A stretch of 32,951 nt of DNA from JAOUEE01 sp051011595 (lineage in GTDB: Bacteria > Actinomycetota > Acidimicrobiia > Acidimicrobiales > SHLQ01), in assembly GCA_051011595.1 (NCBI GenBank), contig JBPCTQ010000370.1, positions 1 through 32,951 of the forward strand. The letters are read 5' to 3'. This document shows, one piece after another, positions 15,487 through 22,295 of the stretch. The position numbers were made by a program, and so were the translations under genes. The notes under the pieces were generated by a model. That model saw only the letters and a list, made by a program, of their open reading frames with translations, was not told the DNA's origin and ran no database searches. Every line of letters starts with the position of its first letter. Position 1 is the first letter of the stretch.

Positions 15487-16617
15487 ATGTCGCCCATGCC
15501 CACCCCTACACCGAGCCGAGATCGTTCGGCCCAGGCAGGGCGTCGCGGCCGCCGGACGGGCCCGGTGCGCCGTTCCATCGACCGAGTGACCCGCGGCGAG
15601 ATCGGCCCTCGCCGGTTGAGCCAACGTGATCGCGTGCGCATCACCGCCGACCTCTTCCCCGAGGGCGCCGCCCGGCGCCATTTCGTGGGTCGATTCAGCT
15701 CGTTGATGACCTTGTCGGTGCTGATCGCCGTGCTCGGCCTGTTGGCCGACAGCACCGCGGTGGTGATCGGCGCCATGTTGGTGGCTCCCCTCATGGCTCC
15801 GGTGCTGGCCATGGCGGCGGCCATCGTGCGGGCCTGGCCGGGGCGCCTGGGAGTGATGTTCCTCATCACCCTGGCCGGCACCTCAGGCGCCGTCGTGCTG
15901 GCCGCGCTCACGTCGTGGCTGGTCCCCGGTAGTCCCGATCCCCTCCCCCACGAGATCGTGGCCCGCACCGCTCCCAACCTGCTCGACCTGGGGATCGCGC
16001 TGGTTGCGGGCACCGTCGGTGCCTACTCCCGGTCCCGCCGCCAGGCAGCCGACGCCATCACCGGTGTCGCCGTGGCCGTGGCCCTGGTTCCGCCGCTCGC
16101 CAGCGCCGGCATCCTGCTCGAGCTCGGGTTGTACCGGATGGCCGGTGGTGCCCTCCTGCTGTTCCTGGCCAACGTGGTGGGCATCGTGATGAGCGCGTCG
16201 GTCACCCTCATCGCCACCGGCTACGTGCCCACCCACCAGCTGCTCGATCCTCACACCCGCATCGCGTCGGGGCTTCGGTTGTCGGTGGCAGCGGTCCTGG
16301 TGGTCACCCTTCCCCTCGCCTTCGGCTACCGGGCGACCGAACCGTCTGCTCAGCCCACGCCGAGTGAATCGACCACCATCGACCAGGCCGTCGACCGCGT
16401 CGATCCCCACATCACGGTGGTCGAGGCCCAGCTCGTCGAGTCGAACGACGGCGCGGTGATCGATCTGGTGGTCACCCGTCCTCCCCGGTCCACCGCACCC
16501 GTCGACACCGATGAGGTGGCGGAGATCCTCGCCGACGAGCTCGAACAGTCGGTCGAGCTACGGATTCAGACGGTTCCGAGCAATCGCAGTCGGGCCACCG
16601 TGAAACACGACGACTGA
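15487..16617 (+). CDS. DUF389 family membrane protein
   Basis: A 376-residue integral membrane protein of the DUF389 (TIGR00341-type) family, whose function is not established. About 50 basic residues at the N-terminus (TRGEIGPRRLSQRDRVRI) precede five to six hydrophobic segments, including LIAVLGLLADSTAVVIGAML, a VAPLMAPVLAMAAAIV segment and GVAVAVALVPPLASAGILL. The DSTAVVIGAMLVAPLMAP and VALVPPLASAGI stretches are the family hallmarks. A soluble C-terminal tail of about 85 residues follows the last membrane segment. Starts at GTG 15466, ATG 15487 and ATG 15496 are all in frame; 15487 is chosen but none has a good ribosome site. It is a single gene, divergent from the TauD operon and ending one base from the convergent VOC gene. 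Confidence 0.88.
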   Translation: MSPMPTPTPSRDRSAQAGRRGRRTGPVRRSIDRVTRGEIGPRRLSQRDRVRITADLFPEGAARRHFVGRFSSLMTLSVLIAVLGLLADSTAVVIGAMLVAPLMAPVLAMAAAIVRAWPGRLGVMFLITLAGTSGAVVLAALTSWLVPGSPDPLPHEIVARTAPNLLDLGIALVAGTVGAYSRSRRQAADAITGVAVAVALVPPLASAGILLELGLYRMAGGALLLFLANVVGIVMSASVTLIATGYVPTHQLLDPHTRIASGLRLSVAAVLVVTLPLAFGYRATEPSAQPTPSESTTIDQAVDRVDPHITVVEAQLVESNDGAVIDLVVTRPPRSTAPVDTDEVAEILADELEQSVELRIQTVPSNRSRATVKHDD

Positions 16618-16618
16618 C

Positions 16619-16975
16619 TCACTCCCCCTGGCGCACCAAGCAGAACTCGTTGCCCTCGGGATCGGTCATCACCACCCACGCCAGCGGCCCCAGGTCATGG
16701 GTGGCCACCAATGCGGCGCCCAACCCCAGGGCGTGGTCGCGTGCCGCTTCGAGGTCGTCGACGAGCGTGTCGACGTGCACGCGGCCCGGCCCCGCTGCGG
16801 CTTCATCGACCCGCTGGAGAGCGATCCCCACGCCGGCCTGCTTCCGCAACCACACATGGGTGTCGGTGGCCAGACCCACCTCGACGCCGAGTAACCCCGA
16901 CCAGAACCGGGTCTGGGCCTCGATGTCGACTGCGTTGATGGTGACCGAGTTGAGTCGGATCTCGGGCTGCGCCAT
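16619..16975 (-). CDS. VOC family (glyoxalase-like) protein
   Basis: A small 118-residue vicinal-oxygen-chelate fold protein. The first beta-alpha-beta unit is NSVTINAVDIEAQTRFWSGLLG; the second has GRVHVDTLVDDLEAARDHALGLGA and ends WVVMTDPEGNEFCLVRQG, with His in GRVHVD and Glu in NEFCLV as likely metal ligands. Members include glyoxalases, dioxygenases and resistance proteins, and this one resembles the large uncharacterised actinobacterial group. ATG at 16975 has GGGG 8 bases upstream; a GTG at 16984 would add three residues. It follows the LLM gene at 17003 on the same strand after 27 bases and is probably co-transcribed with it. Confidence 0.87.
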   Translation of the reverse strand: MAQPEIRLNSVTINAVDIEAQTRFWSGLLGVEVGLATDTHVWLRKQAGVGIALQRVDEAAAGPGRVHVDTLVDDLEAARDHALGLGAALVATHDLGPLAWVVMTDPEGNEFCLVRQGE

Positions 16976-17002
16976 CACCTGCACCCCTGTTGGGTCTTGC
17001 GG

Positions 17003-17896
17003 TCAGCCATTGGCCGCGATGAGCGCAGCCCGGGTGGCCGCCTGCTCGTCGGGATTGCCGTAGGCCACCCCGTTGAACAAGGTGACGCCGGCCTCGGCGA
17101 ACGATGCGATGCGCTCGAGCACCTCGTCGTGGGTGCCGACCAGTGCGATGTCGGCCGGCCCCTCCACTCCTTCGCGATCCATCATCGCCCGGTACGAGGG
17201 GAGGCCGCCGTAGATCTCGAACTCCTGGCCGGCCCGAGCCCGGGCACCGGTGGCGTCGTCGGTGACACACACCGGGATGGAGGCCACCACCTGGGGTTCG
17301 GGCCGTCCGGCCTCTTCGGCCGCGGCTCGGATCGACGGCCCGATGTGGGAACCGATGGTCTTGGGTCCGGTCATCCATGTCGATGTGCCGTCGGCCAGTC
17401 GACCGGCGATGCGCAACATGGCGGGCCCCAACGCGGCCACCAGCACCGGAGTGGGCGGGGCCTCGAACATGAAACCGCCCCGGAAGGTGAGGTTGTCGCC
17501 TTCGACGTTGACCGCCTGGTTGTCGAGCAGCGGGATCAGGATCTCGAGGTACTCGCGCATGTGGCGGGCCGGCTTCTCGAACGACAGACCGAACATGCCC
17601 TCGATGACCACCTGGTGCGACAAGCCGATCCCGAGGGTGAGCCGGCCACCGCTGATGTGGCTGAGGGTCTTGGCCTGAGCGGCCAACATGGCCGGATGGC
17701 GCGGGTAGGTGGGGATGACGGCCGTCCCCACCCGCAGATCAGGTACCTCCCGCACCACCACAGCCAACGCGGTGAGGGCATCGACCCCGAAGATCTGCGG
17801 AAGCCACATGGTCGCGAAGCCGTCGGCGGCCACACTCTTGGCCTGGGCCACCAGATCGTCGATGTCGTCGCTGGCAGTGAAGATGCCGATGTCCAC
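17003..17896 (-). CDS. LLM class F420-dependent oxidoreductase
   Basis: A 297-residue luciferase-like TIM-barrel oxidoreductase. Characteristic parts are MDIGIFTAS at the N-terminus, LRVGTAVIPTYPRHPAMLAAQAKTL, SGGRLTLGIGLSHQ, RHMREYLEILIPLL and PVLVAALGPAMLRIAGRLADG. It belongs to the group usually annotated as F420-dependent and is not close to the TIGR03617-like pair at 6130 and 30844. GTG at 17896 is preferred because AGGA lies 8 bases upstream and the conserved family start begins there. A 15-base palindrome lies just upstream (17912-17926), so the promoter may be repressor-controlled. The VOC gene follows. Cofactor and substrate are inferred from family only. Confidence 0.9.
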   Translation of the reverse strand: MDIGIFTASDDIDDLVAQAKSVAADGFATMWLPQIFGVDALTALAVVVREVPDLRVGTAVIPTYPRHPAMLAAQAKTLSHISGGRLTLGIGLSHQVVIEGMFGLSFEKPARHMREYLEILIPLLDNQAVNVEGDNLTFRGGFMFEAPPTPVLVAALGPAMLRIAGRLADGTSTWMTGPKTIGSHIGPSIRAAAEEAGRPEPQVVASIPVCVTDDATGARARAGQEFEIYGGLPSYRAMMDREGVEGPADIALVGTHDEVLERIASFAEAGVTLFNGVAYGNPDEQAATRAALIAANG

Positions 17897-17911
17897 GGGG
17901 ACCGTCCTTTC

Positions 17912-17926
17912 GGCCTCGTCGAGGCC
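17912..17926. promoter_or_regulatory. 15-base palindrome upstream of the LLM gene, candidate operator
   Basis: GGCCTCG, a central T and CGAGGCC form a perfect inverted repeat starting 16 bases before the GTG at 17896. Its size and site suit a dimeric repressor, although a hairpin in the leader is also possible. Confidence 0.4.
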
Positions 17927-17938
17927 ACCGGCGAGAGC

Positions 17939-17965
17939 CTGACACGCCCGCACCCCTGGCGTCAG
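17939..17965. repeat. Interrupted inverted repeat in divergent intergenic region
   Basis: CTGACACGCC (17939-17948) and GGCGTCAG (17958-17965) are complementary apart from one extra A, with a 9-base spacer. It sits midway between the divergent LLM and MBL genes and is either a second regulator site or a hairpin. Confidence 0.3.
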
Positions 17966-18019
17966 AACGGTGCTCGGCCCACGCGCGAGACTGACCCCAC
18001 CTCGACCCGGGAGATCTTC

Positions 18020-19273
18020 ATGGCACTAGAGGGCGGACTGCAGGGCGACCTGGCCGACACCACGATCCAACCGGGATTCCACGTGTTGCCCGGCCAGGGC
18101 AATGCCCTGGCCGCCGAGACCGACGCGGGCGTGGTGTTGGTCGACGCGGGCATGCGTCGGCGGGCGTCGAAGATGATCGAGTCCCTGAGAGGGTTCACCG
18201 ATACGGCCCTGCACGCGATCTGCTACAGCCACGGGCATCACGGCTACAACGCCTCGGTCGACATCTGGCAGGCGCACAACCACGACCGCGGCGACCCACC
18301 GCCGAGGCTGATCGGGCACACCAACATCCTGCGGCGTCACGACCGCTACCGCGAGACCGACGAGCTCCAGCGTCGGGCGGCGGCGGTGCAGTTCCCCGGC
18401 CGTAAGGGTGTGCCCATCGACATGCTGCGCGACGGCATGGTGCTCTTCGACCCCGACGAGGTGTTCGACGATTCGCTCGTAGTGGTCGAGGGGTCGCGGC
18501 GGGTCGAGGCGTTGTGGGTGCCATCAGAGACCGACGACGCCATTGCCCTGTGGTTCCCCGACGATGGCCTTTTGTACGGCGGCGCGGCCACACCAGGGGA
18601 CACCATCCCCAACATCGGAACACCGCTTCGGACCCAGCGGTTCACCGTTCGCTGGGCCGATTCCCTCGACCGCCTCCGAGCCCTCGACGCCGAGGTTCTG
18701 GTGACCGAGTTCGGCCCGGTGATCCGAGGTGCCGCCGAGGTGCGGGATCGGCTCGGCGCCACTGCCGACGCGCTGCGGTGGCTGCGGGCCGAGGTCGTCG
18801 ATCGCCTCAACCGAGGTTTCTCCGAAGCCGAGATCCTCGCCGACATCGACTATCCGGCGGCCATGTTCGATCAGCCGTGGATGGCGGCCACGTACGGCTG
18901 CCCCGACTACATCGTGCGCGACCTGGTGCGCGAAGAATCCGGGTGGTGGGATCGCAACCCCACCACGTTGCACCCGGCGGCCCCGCCCGCCGCTGCCTCC
19001 GCCGTGCTCAGTGCCATCACCGATCCCGACACGGTGATCCAACGGGCCCGACAGTTGGCTGATGGGGGCGACACCCAGCTGGCGCTGCACGTCATCGACC
19101 TGGTGGCGCTGGCCGACGGCGACGCCCCTGTGGTGGTCGAGGCCAAGGCCCTCAAGGCCGAGCTGTGCCGGCAACGGGCCAAGGAGGTGGAGCCGTACGT
19201 GTCGGTGGCCTGCTACCACTCGATGGCCCGGCTCCTCGACCGAGGTACCGCCAGCTGGACCGAACTCGACTGA
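18020..19273 (+). CDS. MBL-fold protein with alkylsulfatase-type dimerisation domain, atypical metal motif
   Basis: A 417-residue protein related to alkyl sulfatases of the metallo-beta-lactamase fold. The N-terminal half holds VLPGQGNALAAET, VVLVDAGM and the position of the metal motif. The C-terminal half is the dimerisation region, recognised by YIVRDLVREESGWWDRNPTTLHP and QLALHVIDLV. The key motif HxHxDH reads HGHHGY (71-76): the Asp and last His are Gly75 and Tyr76. The later metal Asp of the family, normally in a GD/AD pair, is also not obvious in LLYGGAATPGD. Either the metal site is rearranged or the protein no longer hydrolyses sulfate esters. GGGAG lies 6 bases before the ATG at 18020. 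No arylsulfatase or sulfate transport gene is adjacent. Confidence 0.85.
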   Translation: MALEGGLQGDLADTTIQPGFHVLPGQGNALAAETDAGVVLVDAGMRRRASKMIESLRGFTDTALHAICYSHGHHGYNASVDIWQAHNHDRGDPPPRLIGHTNILRRHDRYRETDELQRRAAAVQFPGRKGVPIDMLRDGMVLFDPDEVFDDSLVVVEGSRRVEALWVPSETDDAIALWFPDDGLLYGGAATPGDTIPNIGTPLRTQRFTVRWADSLDRLRALDAEVLVTEFGPVIRGAAEVRDRLGATADALRWLRAEVVDRLNRGFSEAEILADIDYPAAMFDQPWMAATYGCPDYIVRDLVREESGWWDRNPTTLHPAAPPAAASAVLSAITDPDTVIQRARQLADGGDTQLALHVIDLVALADGDAPVVVEAKALKAELCRQRAKEVEPYVSVACYHSMARLLDRGTASWTELD

Positions 19274-19313
19274 CGGCCTTCCAGTCCGCTCGCCGTCTTG
19301 GGCCGGCCCGTCA
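19271..19313. terminator. Stem spanning two convergent stop codons, possible bidirectional terminator
   Basis: TGACGGCC (19271-19278), which includes the MBL stop codon, pairs with GGCCCGTCA (19305-19313), which includes the GNAT stop codon, leaving one bulged base and a 26-base loop. The loop contains part of a smaller palindrome, GGGCCGGCCC (19300-19309). No U-tract follows, so it is a tentative call. Confidence 0.3.
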
Positions 19314-20006
19314 CTCCACCCGGGTGGCGGCGACCACCACACTCTGGCGGCGTTGCGTGAACCCGAGTCGTTCGTACAACGCCAGGGCCGGGTTGGCCGG
19401 CTCGACATGCAGGAAGGCCACCTCACCGCGGGCCTGGATGTGGCGGGCCACCTCCAGGGTGAGCTGTGCCCCCCAGCCCTGCCCCCGCTCGGTCTCGGCG
19501 GTGCACACCGCGCTGATCTCGGTGGCACCGCTGATGCGGAAGCGTTCACCGGCCATGGCCACCAATGCACCGTCACGGCGAACGCCGACGAACCGACCCA
19601 GATCGCTGGTGCGGGCCTCGAAGGGGCCGGGCCGCGTGGTGGTGGCCAGCGTGAACATGTCGTCGCCGTCCTCCTCAGTGAGCTCGGTGACATCGGGATG
19701 GGTTTCGAAGTCGGGCGCCACCGTGGGGGCGACCATCTGGACAACGGCACCACGGAAGACCTCGGTCCAGCCATCGGAGACAGGCCCGATCTCGGCCCGC
19801 ATCAGAGCCACGACACCACCAGGACCGGCAACCTGGCGCAGGGCCGTCCAGGCCCGAGCGTCGACATCGTCGACCGCGGCGAAGACGCTGACGGTGGGCC
19901 GGTAGCGCAAAGCCGAACCGTCGTCGGAGGCAATGGCGAACGGCGACTGCTCACCGCGCAGCGCCCACCACACCGGATTGTCGAGCTGCTCTTCGCGAAA
20001 TGGCAT
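19311..20006 (-). CDS. GNAT family N-acetyltransferase
   Basis: A 231-residue protein with a C-terminal GNAT domain. The acetyl-CoA pyrophosphate loop is RGQGWGA (174-180), following ISAVCTAETE, and the last strand and helix are LHVEPANPALALYERLGFTQRRQ, as in FR47-like members. Residues 1-95 or so form a separate N-terminal region with a conserved-looking NPVWWALRGEQ start; members of this layout are common in actinobacteria and rarely characterised. ATG at 20006 lies 20 bases from the divergent PhyH start at 20027. The acceptor amine is unknown. Confidence 0.88.
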   Translation of the reverse strand: MPFREEQLDNPVWWALRGEQSPFAIASDDGSALRYRPTVSVFAAVDDVDARAWTALRQVAGPGGVVALMRAEIGPVSDGWTEVFRGAVVQMVAPTVAPDFETHPDVTELTEEDGDDMFTLATTTRPGPFEARTSDLGRFVGVRRDGALVAMAGERFRISGATEISAVCTAETERGQGWGAQLTLEVARHIQARGEVAFLHVEPANPALALYERLGFTQRRQSVVVAATRVE

Positions 20007-20014
20007 TGCTCGTT

Positions 20015-20020
20015 TATTCT
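20015..20020 (+). promoter_or_regulatory. -10 box for a leaderless PhyH transcript
   Basis: TATTCT is followed by six bases and the GTG at 20027. This is the usual distance from -10 to the transcription start, so the GTG would be the first bases of the message. The box lies in an AT-rich pocket between two divergent starts only 20 bases apart. Confidence 0.5.
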
Positions 20021-20026
20021 GCCTCA

Positions 20027-20881
20027 GTGCCCCTCACCATCGAGACCCGCTTCGCTGCCAACGATCCCGAGCTGGGCCGACGAGTGGCCACCGCCGTCGA
20101 CGAGGCGGGCTGCGCCATCGTCACCGACGTCATCGACCGGGCTCGTTGCGACGCGCTCGTGGCCGAGGTCCGGCGGGTGGAAACCGAACACCACATCACC
20201 GTAGGCACCAACGATTTCGAAGGCTTCTCGACGCGTCGTATCTTCAACCTCATCTCCAAGAGCCCGCTCTTTCGCGAGCTGGTGATCGACGACACCATGG
20301 TGCCGGTGGTCGAGGCCATCCTGGGCCCCGGACTGTTGTTGTCGGGTACCACATCGATGAACATCGGTCCCGACGAAACACCCCAGTTGCTCCACGCCGA
20401 CGACGGCATGGTCACCCTGCCCCGCCCCCATCCGGCCACCATGGTCACCACGTTGTGGGCGCTCACCGATTTCCGGTCCGACAACGGTGCGACCCACGTG
20501 GTGCCCGGGTCGCATCAGGCACCCACCATGCCGCGCCCGGGCGACACCCACGACGTGGTCCCTGCCGAGATGAGCGCCGGCAGTGTGCTGGTGCTGCACG
20601 GATCGACCTGGCACGGCGGCGGCCACAACACCACCACCGACGAACATCGCTACGGCCTGTCGATCCAATACGTGGCCGGCTGGTGTCGCCAGCAGCAGAA
20701 CCTGATGCTCGGCACCGACCCCGACGTGGTGGCCTCCTACCCGAGGGCGCTACAGGAGATGATCGGCTATTCGTTGTTCGCCAACGTGATGGGTCATGTG
20801 GACCGCCGCCACCCGCTCACCCTGCTGGGTGTCGAGCAAGAACCCGACATGGTGTGGGACAAGATGGACCGCGACAGCTAG
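20027..20881 (+). CDS. Phytanoyl-CoA dioxygenase (PhyH) family protein
   Basis: A 284-residue Fe(II)/2-oxoglutarate oxygenase of the PhyH family. The iron ligands are His123 and Asp125 in LLHADD and His196 in STWHGGG; Arg208 in EHRYGLSIQY is the likely 2-oxoglutarate contact. All three iron ligands are intact. GTG at 20027 is preferred over an ATG at 20000, which would overlap the divergent GNAT gene. A TATTCT box 6 bases upstream suggests leaderless expression. It is a paralogue of the convergent gene at 20948-21748: both share NxFEG, HADD, SHxxxP and QYxxxWxRQ stretches. Family members hydroxylate acyl-CoAs, ectoine, halogenated or secondary metabolites; the substrate is unknown. Confidence 0.9.
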   Translation: MPLTIETRFAANDPELGRRVATAVDEAGCAIVTDVIDRARCDALVAEVRRVETEHHITVGTNDFEGFSTRRIFNLISKSPLFRELVIDDTMVPVVEAILGPGLLLSGTTSMNIGPDETPQLLHADDGMVTLPRPHPATMVTTLWALTDFRSDNGATHVVPGSHQAPTMPRPGDTHDVVPAEMSAGSVLVLHGSTWHGGGHNTTTDEHRYGLSIQYVAGWCRQQQNLMLGTDPDVVASYPRALQEMIGYSLFANVMGHVDRRHPLTLLGVEQEPDMVWDKMDRDS

Positions 20882-20893
20882 ATCACCGCGCCG

Positions 20894-20913
20894 CCGGCCC
20901 TTGCGGGCGCCGG
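20894..20913. terminator. GC-rich hairpin between convergent PhyH genes
   Basis: CCGGCCC (20894-20900) pairs with GGGCGCCGG (20905-20913) with one bulged base and a 4-base loop. It lies in the 66-base gap between two convergent genes, where a bidirectional terminator is expected. There is no U-run after it, as is common in GC-rich actinobacteria. Confidence 0.5.
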
Positions 20914-20947
20914 ACCGACACGAATGCTCGAGCCGCGATTGCACCGG

Positions 20948-21748
20948 TCAGAGAATGGCGTCGGTGCGCCCTGAGCCGGGTGATCCGTCGACCAGGCGTT
21001 TCGGGTCGCGCCCGTCGACGTACCCCATGAAGCTGCCGCCGAACAGGCCGTAACCGAGCATGCGCTGCACCCGATCGCTGTAGCGTGCGGCCTGGTCGGG
21101 AGGCACGGCCAGCACCATGTTCTCGATCTGGCGAAGCCACGGCTGGCAGTACTGCACCGTGATTCCCAGCCGTGAGCTGTCACCACGATTGGCGCCGCCG
21201 CGGTGATACACGCTGCCCAACCACAACAGCAGCGACCCGGCCGGCATCACCGCGGTGATGGTGTCGGGATGATCGGGGCCGGGCTCGTCGCCCGCACCCC
21301 AACGGTGACTGCCGGGAATGAGCTCGGTGGCCCCGTTGGTCTCGGTGAAGTCGTCGAGTGTCCACATGGTGGACACCCCGGCCGCCGAGCGCGGTCGCGG
21401 TTCGGGTACGTAGTCATCGTCGGCGTGGAACGACTGGGCGGTCTCCCCCGGATGGTTGTTGATGGCCAGCGCACCCCACAGCAGGTACGACGGCCGGAGA
21501 AACTGGTCGGTGATGGCCAGCGCGGTGGGGTGCTCCACGAGCTCGGCCACCGCCGGCGCCTTGGCCAACAAGGCGTAGAGCCGTTCGGTGTGGAGTCCCT
21601 CGAATTCGTTTCGGCCTCGCTGGCCGATGAAGTGGGGTTCGAGCTCGGCCCGCACGCGGGTAATGGTGTCGGCGTCGAGCAGCGAGGGGATGATCACGTA
21701 GCCGTTGTCCTGCACCTGTTTGACGTACTGGGAGACGGCGTCGACCAT
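20948..21748 (-). CDS. Phytanoyl-CoA dioxygenase (PhyH) family protein, second copy
   Basis: A 266-residue PhyH-type oxygenase. Iron ligands are His108 and Asp110 in SFHADDD and His182 in SVYHRGG, with Arg193 in SSRLGITVQY as the likely 2-oxoglutarate residue. TNGATELIPGSHRW is the usual family loop. ATG at 21748 begins the conserved VSQYVKQVQDNGYVIIPSLLD region; an in-frame ATG at 21766 adds six residues. It converges on its paralogue at 20027-20881, and the two differ strongly in the substrate-facing segments, so they probably act on different compounds. It is divergent from the NTF2-like gene with 53 bases between starts. Confidence 0.92.
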   Translation of the reverse strand: MVDAVSQYVKQVQDNGYVIIPSLLDADTITRVRAELEPHFIGQRGRNEFEGLHTERLYALLAKAPAVAELVEHPTALAITDQFLRPSYLLWGALAINNHPGETAQSFHADDDYVPEPRPRSAAGVSTMWTLDDFTETNGATELIPGSHRWGAGDEPGPDHPDTITAVMPAGSLLLWLGSVYHRGGANRGDSSRLGITVQYCQPWLRQIENMVLAVPPDQAARYSDRVQRMLGYGLFGGSFMGYVDGRDPKRLVDGSPGSGRTDAIL

Positions 21749-21751
21749 GGG

Positions 21752-21786
21752 CCCAGCGTGGCACATCCACCCCGAGCCCCGCTGGG
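21752..21786. repeat. 7-base inverted repeat between PhyH and NTF2-like genes
   Basis: CCCAGCG (21752-21758) and CGCTGGG (21780-21786) are exact complements 21 bases apart in a 53-base divergent gap. It could be a split operator or chance in GC-rich DNA. Confidence 0.25.
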
Positions 21787-21801
21787 AAGGACCGAACCGA
21801 C

Positions 21802-22263
21802 ATGTACCCCCGTGAGGAAATCGAAGCCGCCATCGAGCAGTACCTCGCTCTGCGTAATGCCGCCATCGCCGGCGAGCGCCCGTGGACCGACCTGGCCACG
21901 GTCCTCACCGAGGATGTGGAGTTCACCGACAGTGTGTGGGGCAAACACGTGGGCCTGGCCGCCGTCACCAGCTTCCTGCACGACTCGATGCAGGGACTCG
22001 ACGACTGGGACTTCCCTCACCTGTGGCAGGTGATCGACGGCGACACCGTGGTGCTCGGCTGGGCCAATCGACTTCCGGGCCGACGCGACGACGGCACCTA
22101 CTTCGACATACCCGGTGCCAGCGTCCTGCGCTACGCAGGCGACGGCAAGTTCTCGAGCGAGATCGACATGTACAGCGAGAGCCAACTCCAGCAGGTGTGG
22201 AAGGAGTCCGGCTGGGTACCCACCGCCCCGCTGGGCGCCCCTCCGCCCGACCGCGTCTGGTAA
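21802..22263 (+). CDS. NTF2-like / SnoaL-like family protein
   Basis: A 153-residue protein with the cone-shaped NTF2-like fold: an N-terminal helix REEIEAAIEQYLALRNAA, LATVLTEDVEFTDSVWGKHVGLAAVTSFLHDSM, then strands HLWQVIDGDTVVLGWANRLPG, and YFDIPGASVLRYAGDGKFSSEIDMY. This is typical of SnoaL-type polyketide cyclases, limonene epoxide hydrolase relatives and many uncharacterised proteins. The pocket could bind a small hydrophobic ligand, but catalytic residues cannot be assigned. GGGAAGG lies 11 bases before the ATG. It is followed 32 bases later by the secreted protein gene, which has its own possible promoter. Confidence 0.85.
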   Translation: MYPREEIEAAIEQYLALRNAAIAGERPWTDLATVLTEDVEFTDSVWGKHVGLAAVTSFLHDSMQGLDDWDFPHLWQVIDGDTVVLGWANRLPGRRDDGTYFDIPGASVLRYAGDGKFSSEIDMYSESQLQQVWKESGWVPTAPLGAPPPDRVW

Positions 22264-22281
22264 ACGCCCGGGGCCCACCCG

Positions 22282-22287
22282 TACAGT
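22282..22287 (+). promoter_or_regulatory. -10 box before the secreted protein gene
   Basis: TACAGT is 8 bases before the ATG at 22296, close enough for a leaderless or nearly leaderless transcript. No Shine-Dalgarno sequence is present in the 32-base gap. Confidence 0.4.
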
Positions 22288-22295
22288 CGACGCAT

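Noticed and set aside
16997..18019. Extension of the MBL protein to 758 residues
   Set aside because: The first 341 residues are antisense to the LLM gene; GGGAG and ATG at 18020 begin the recognisable protein.
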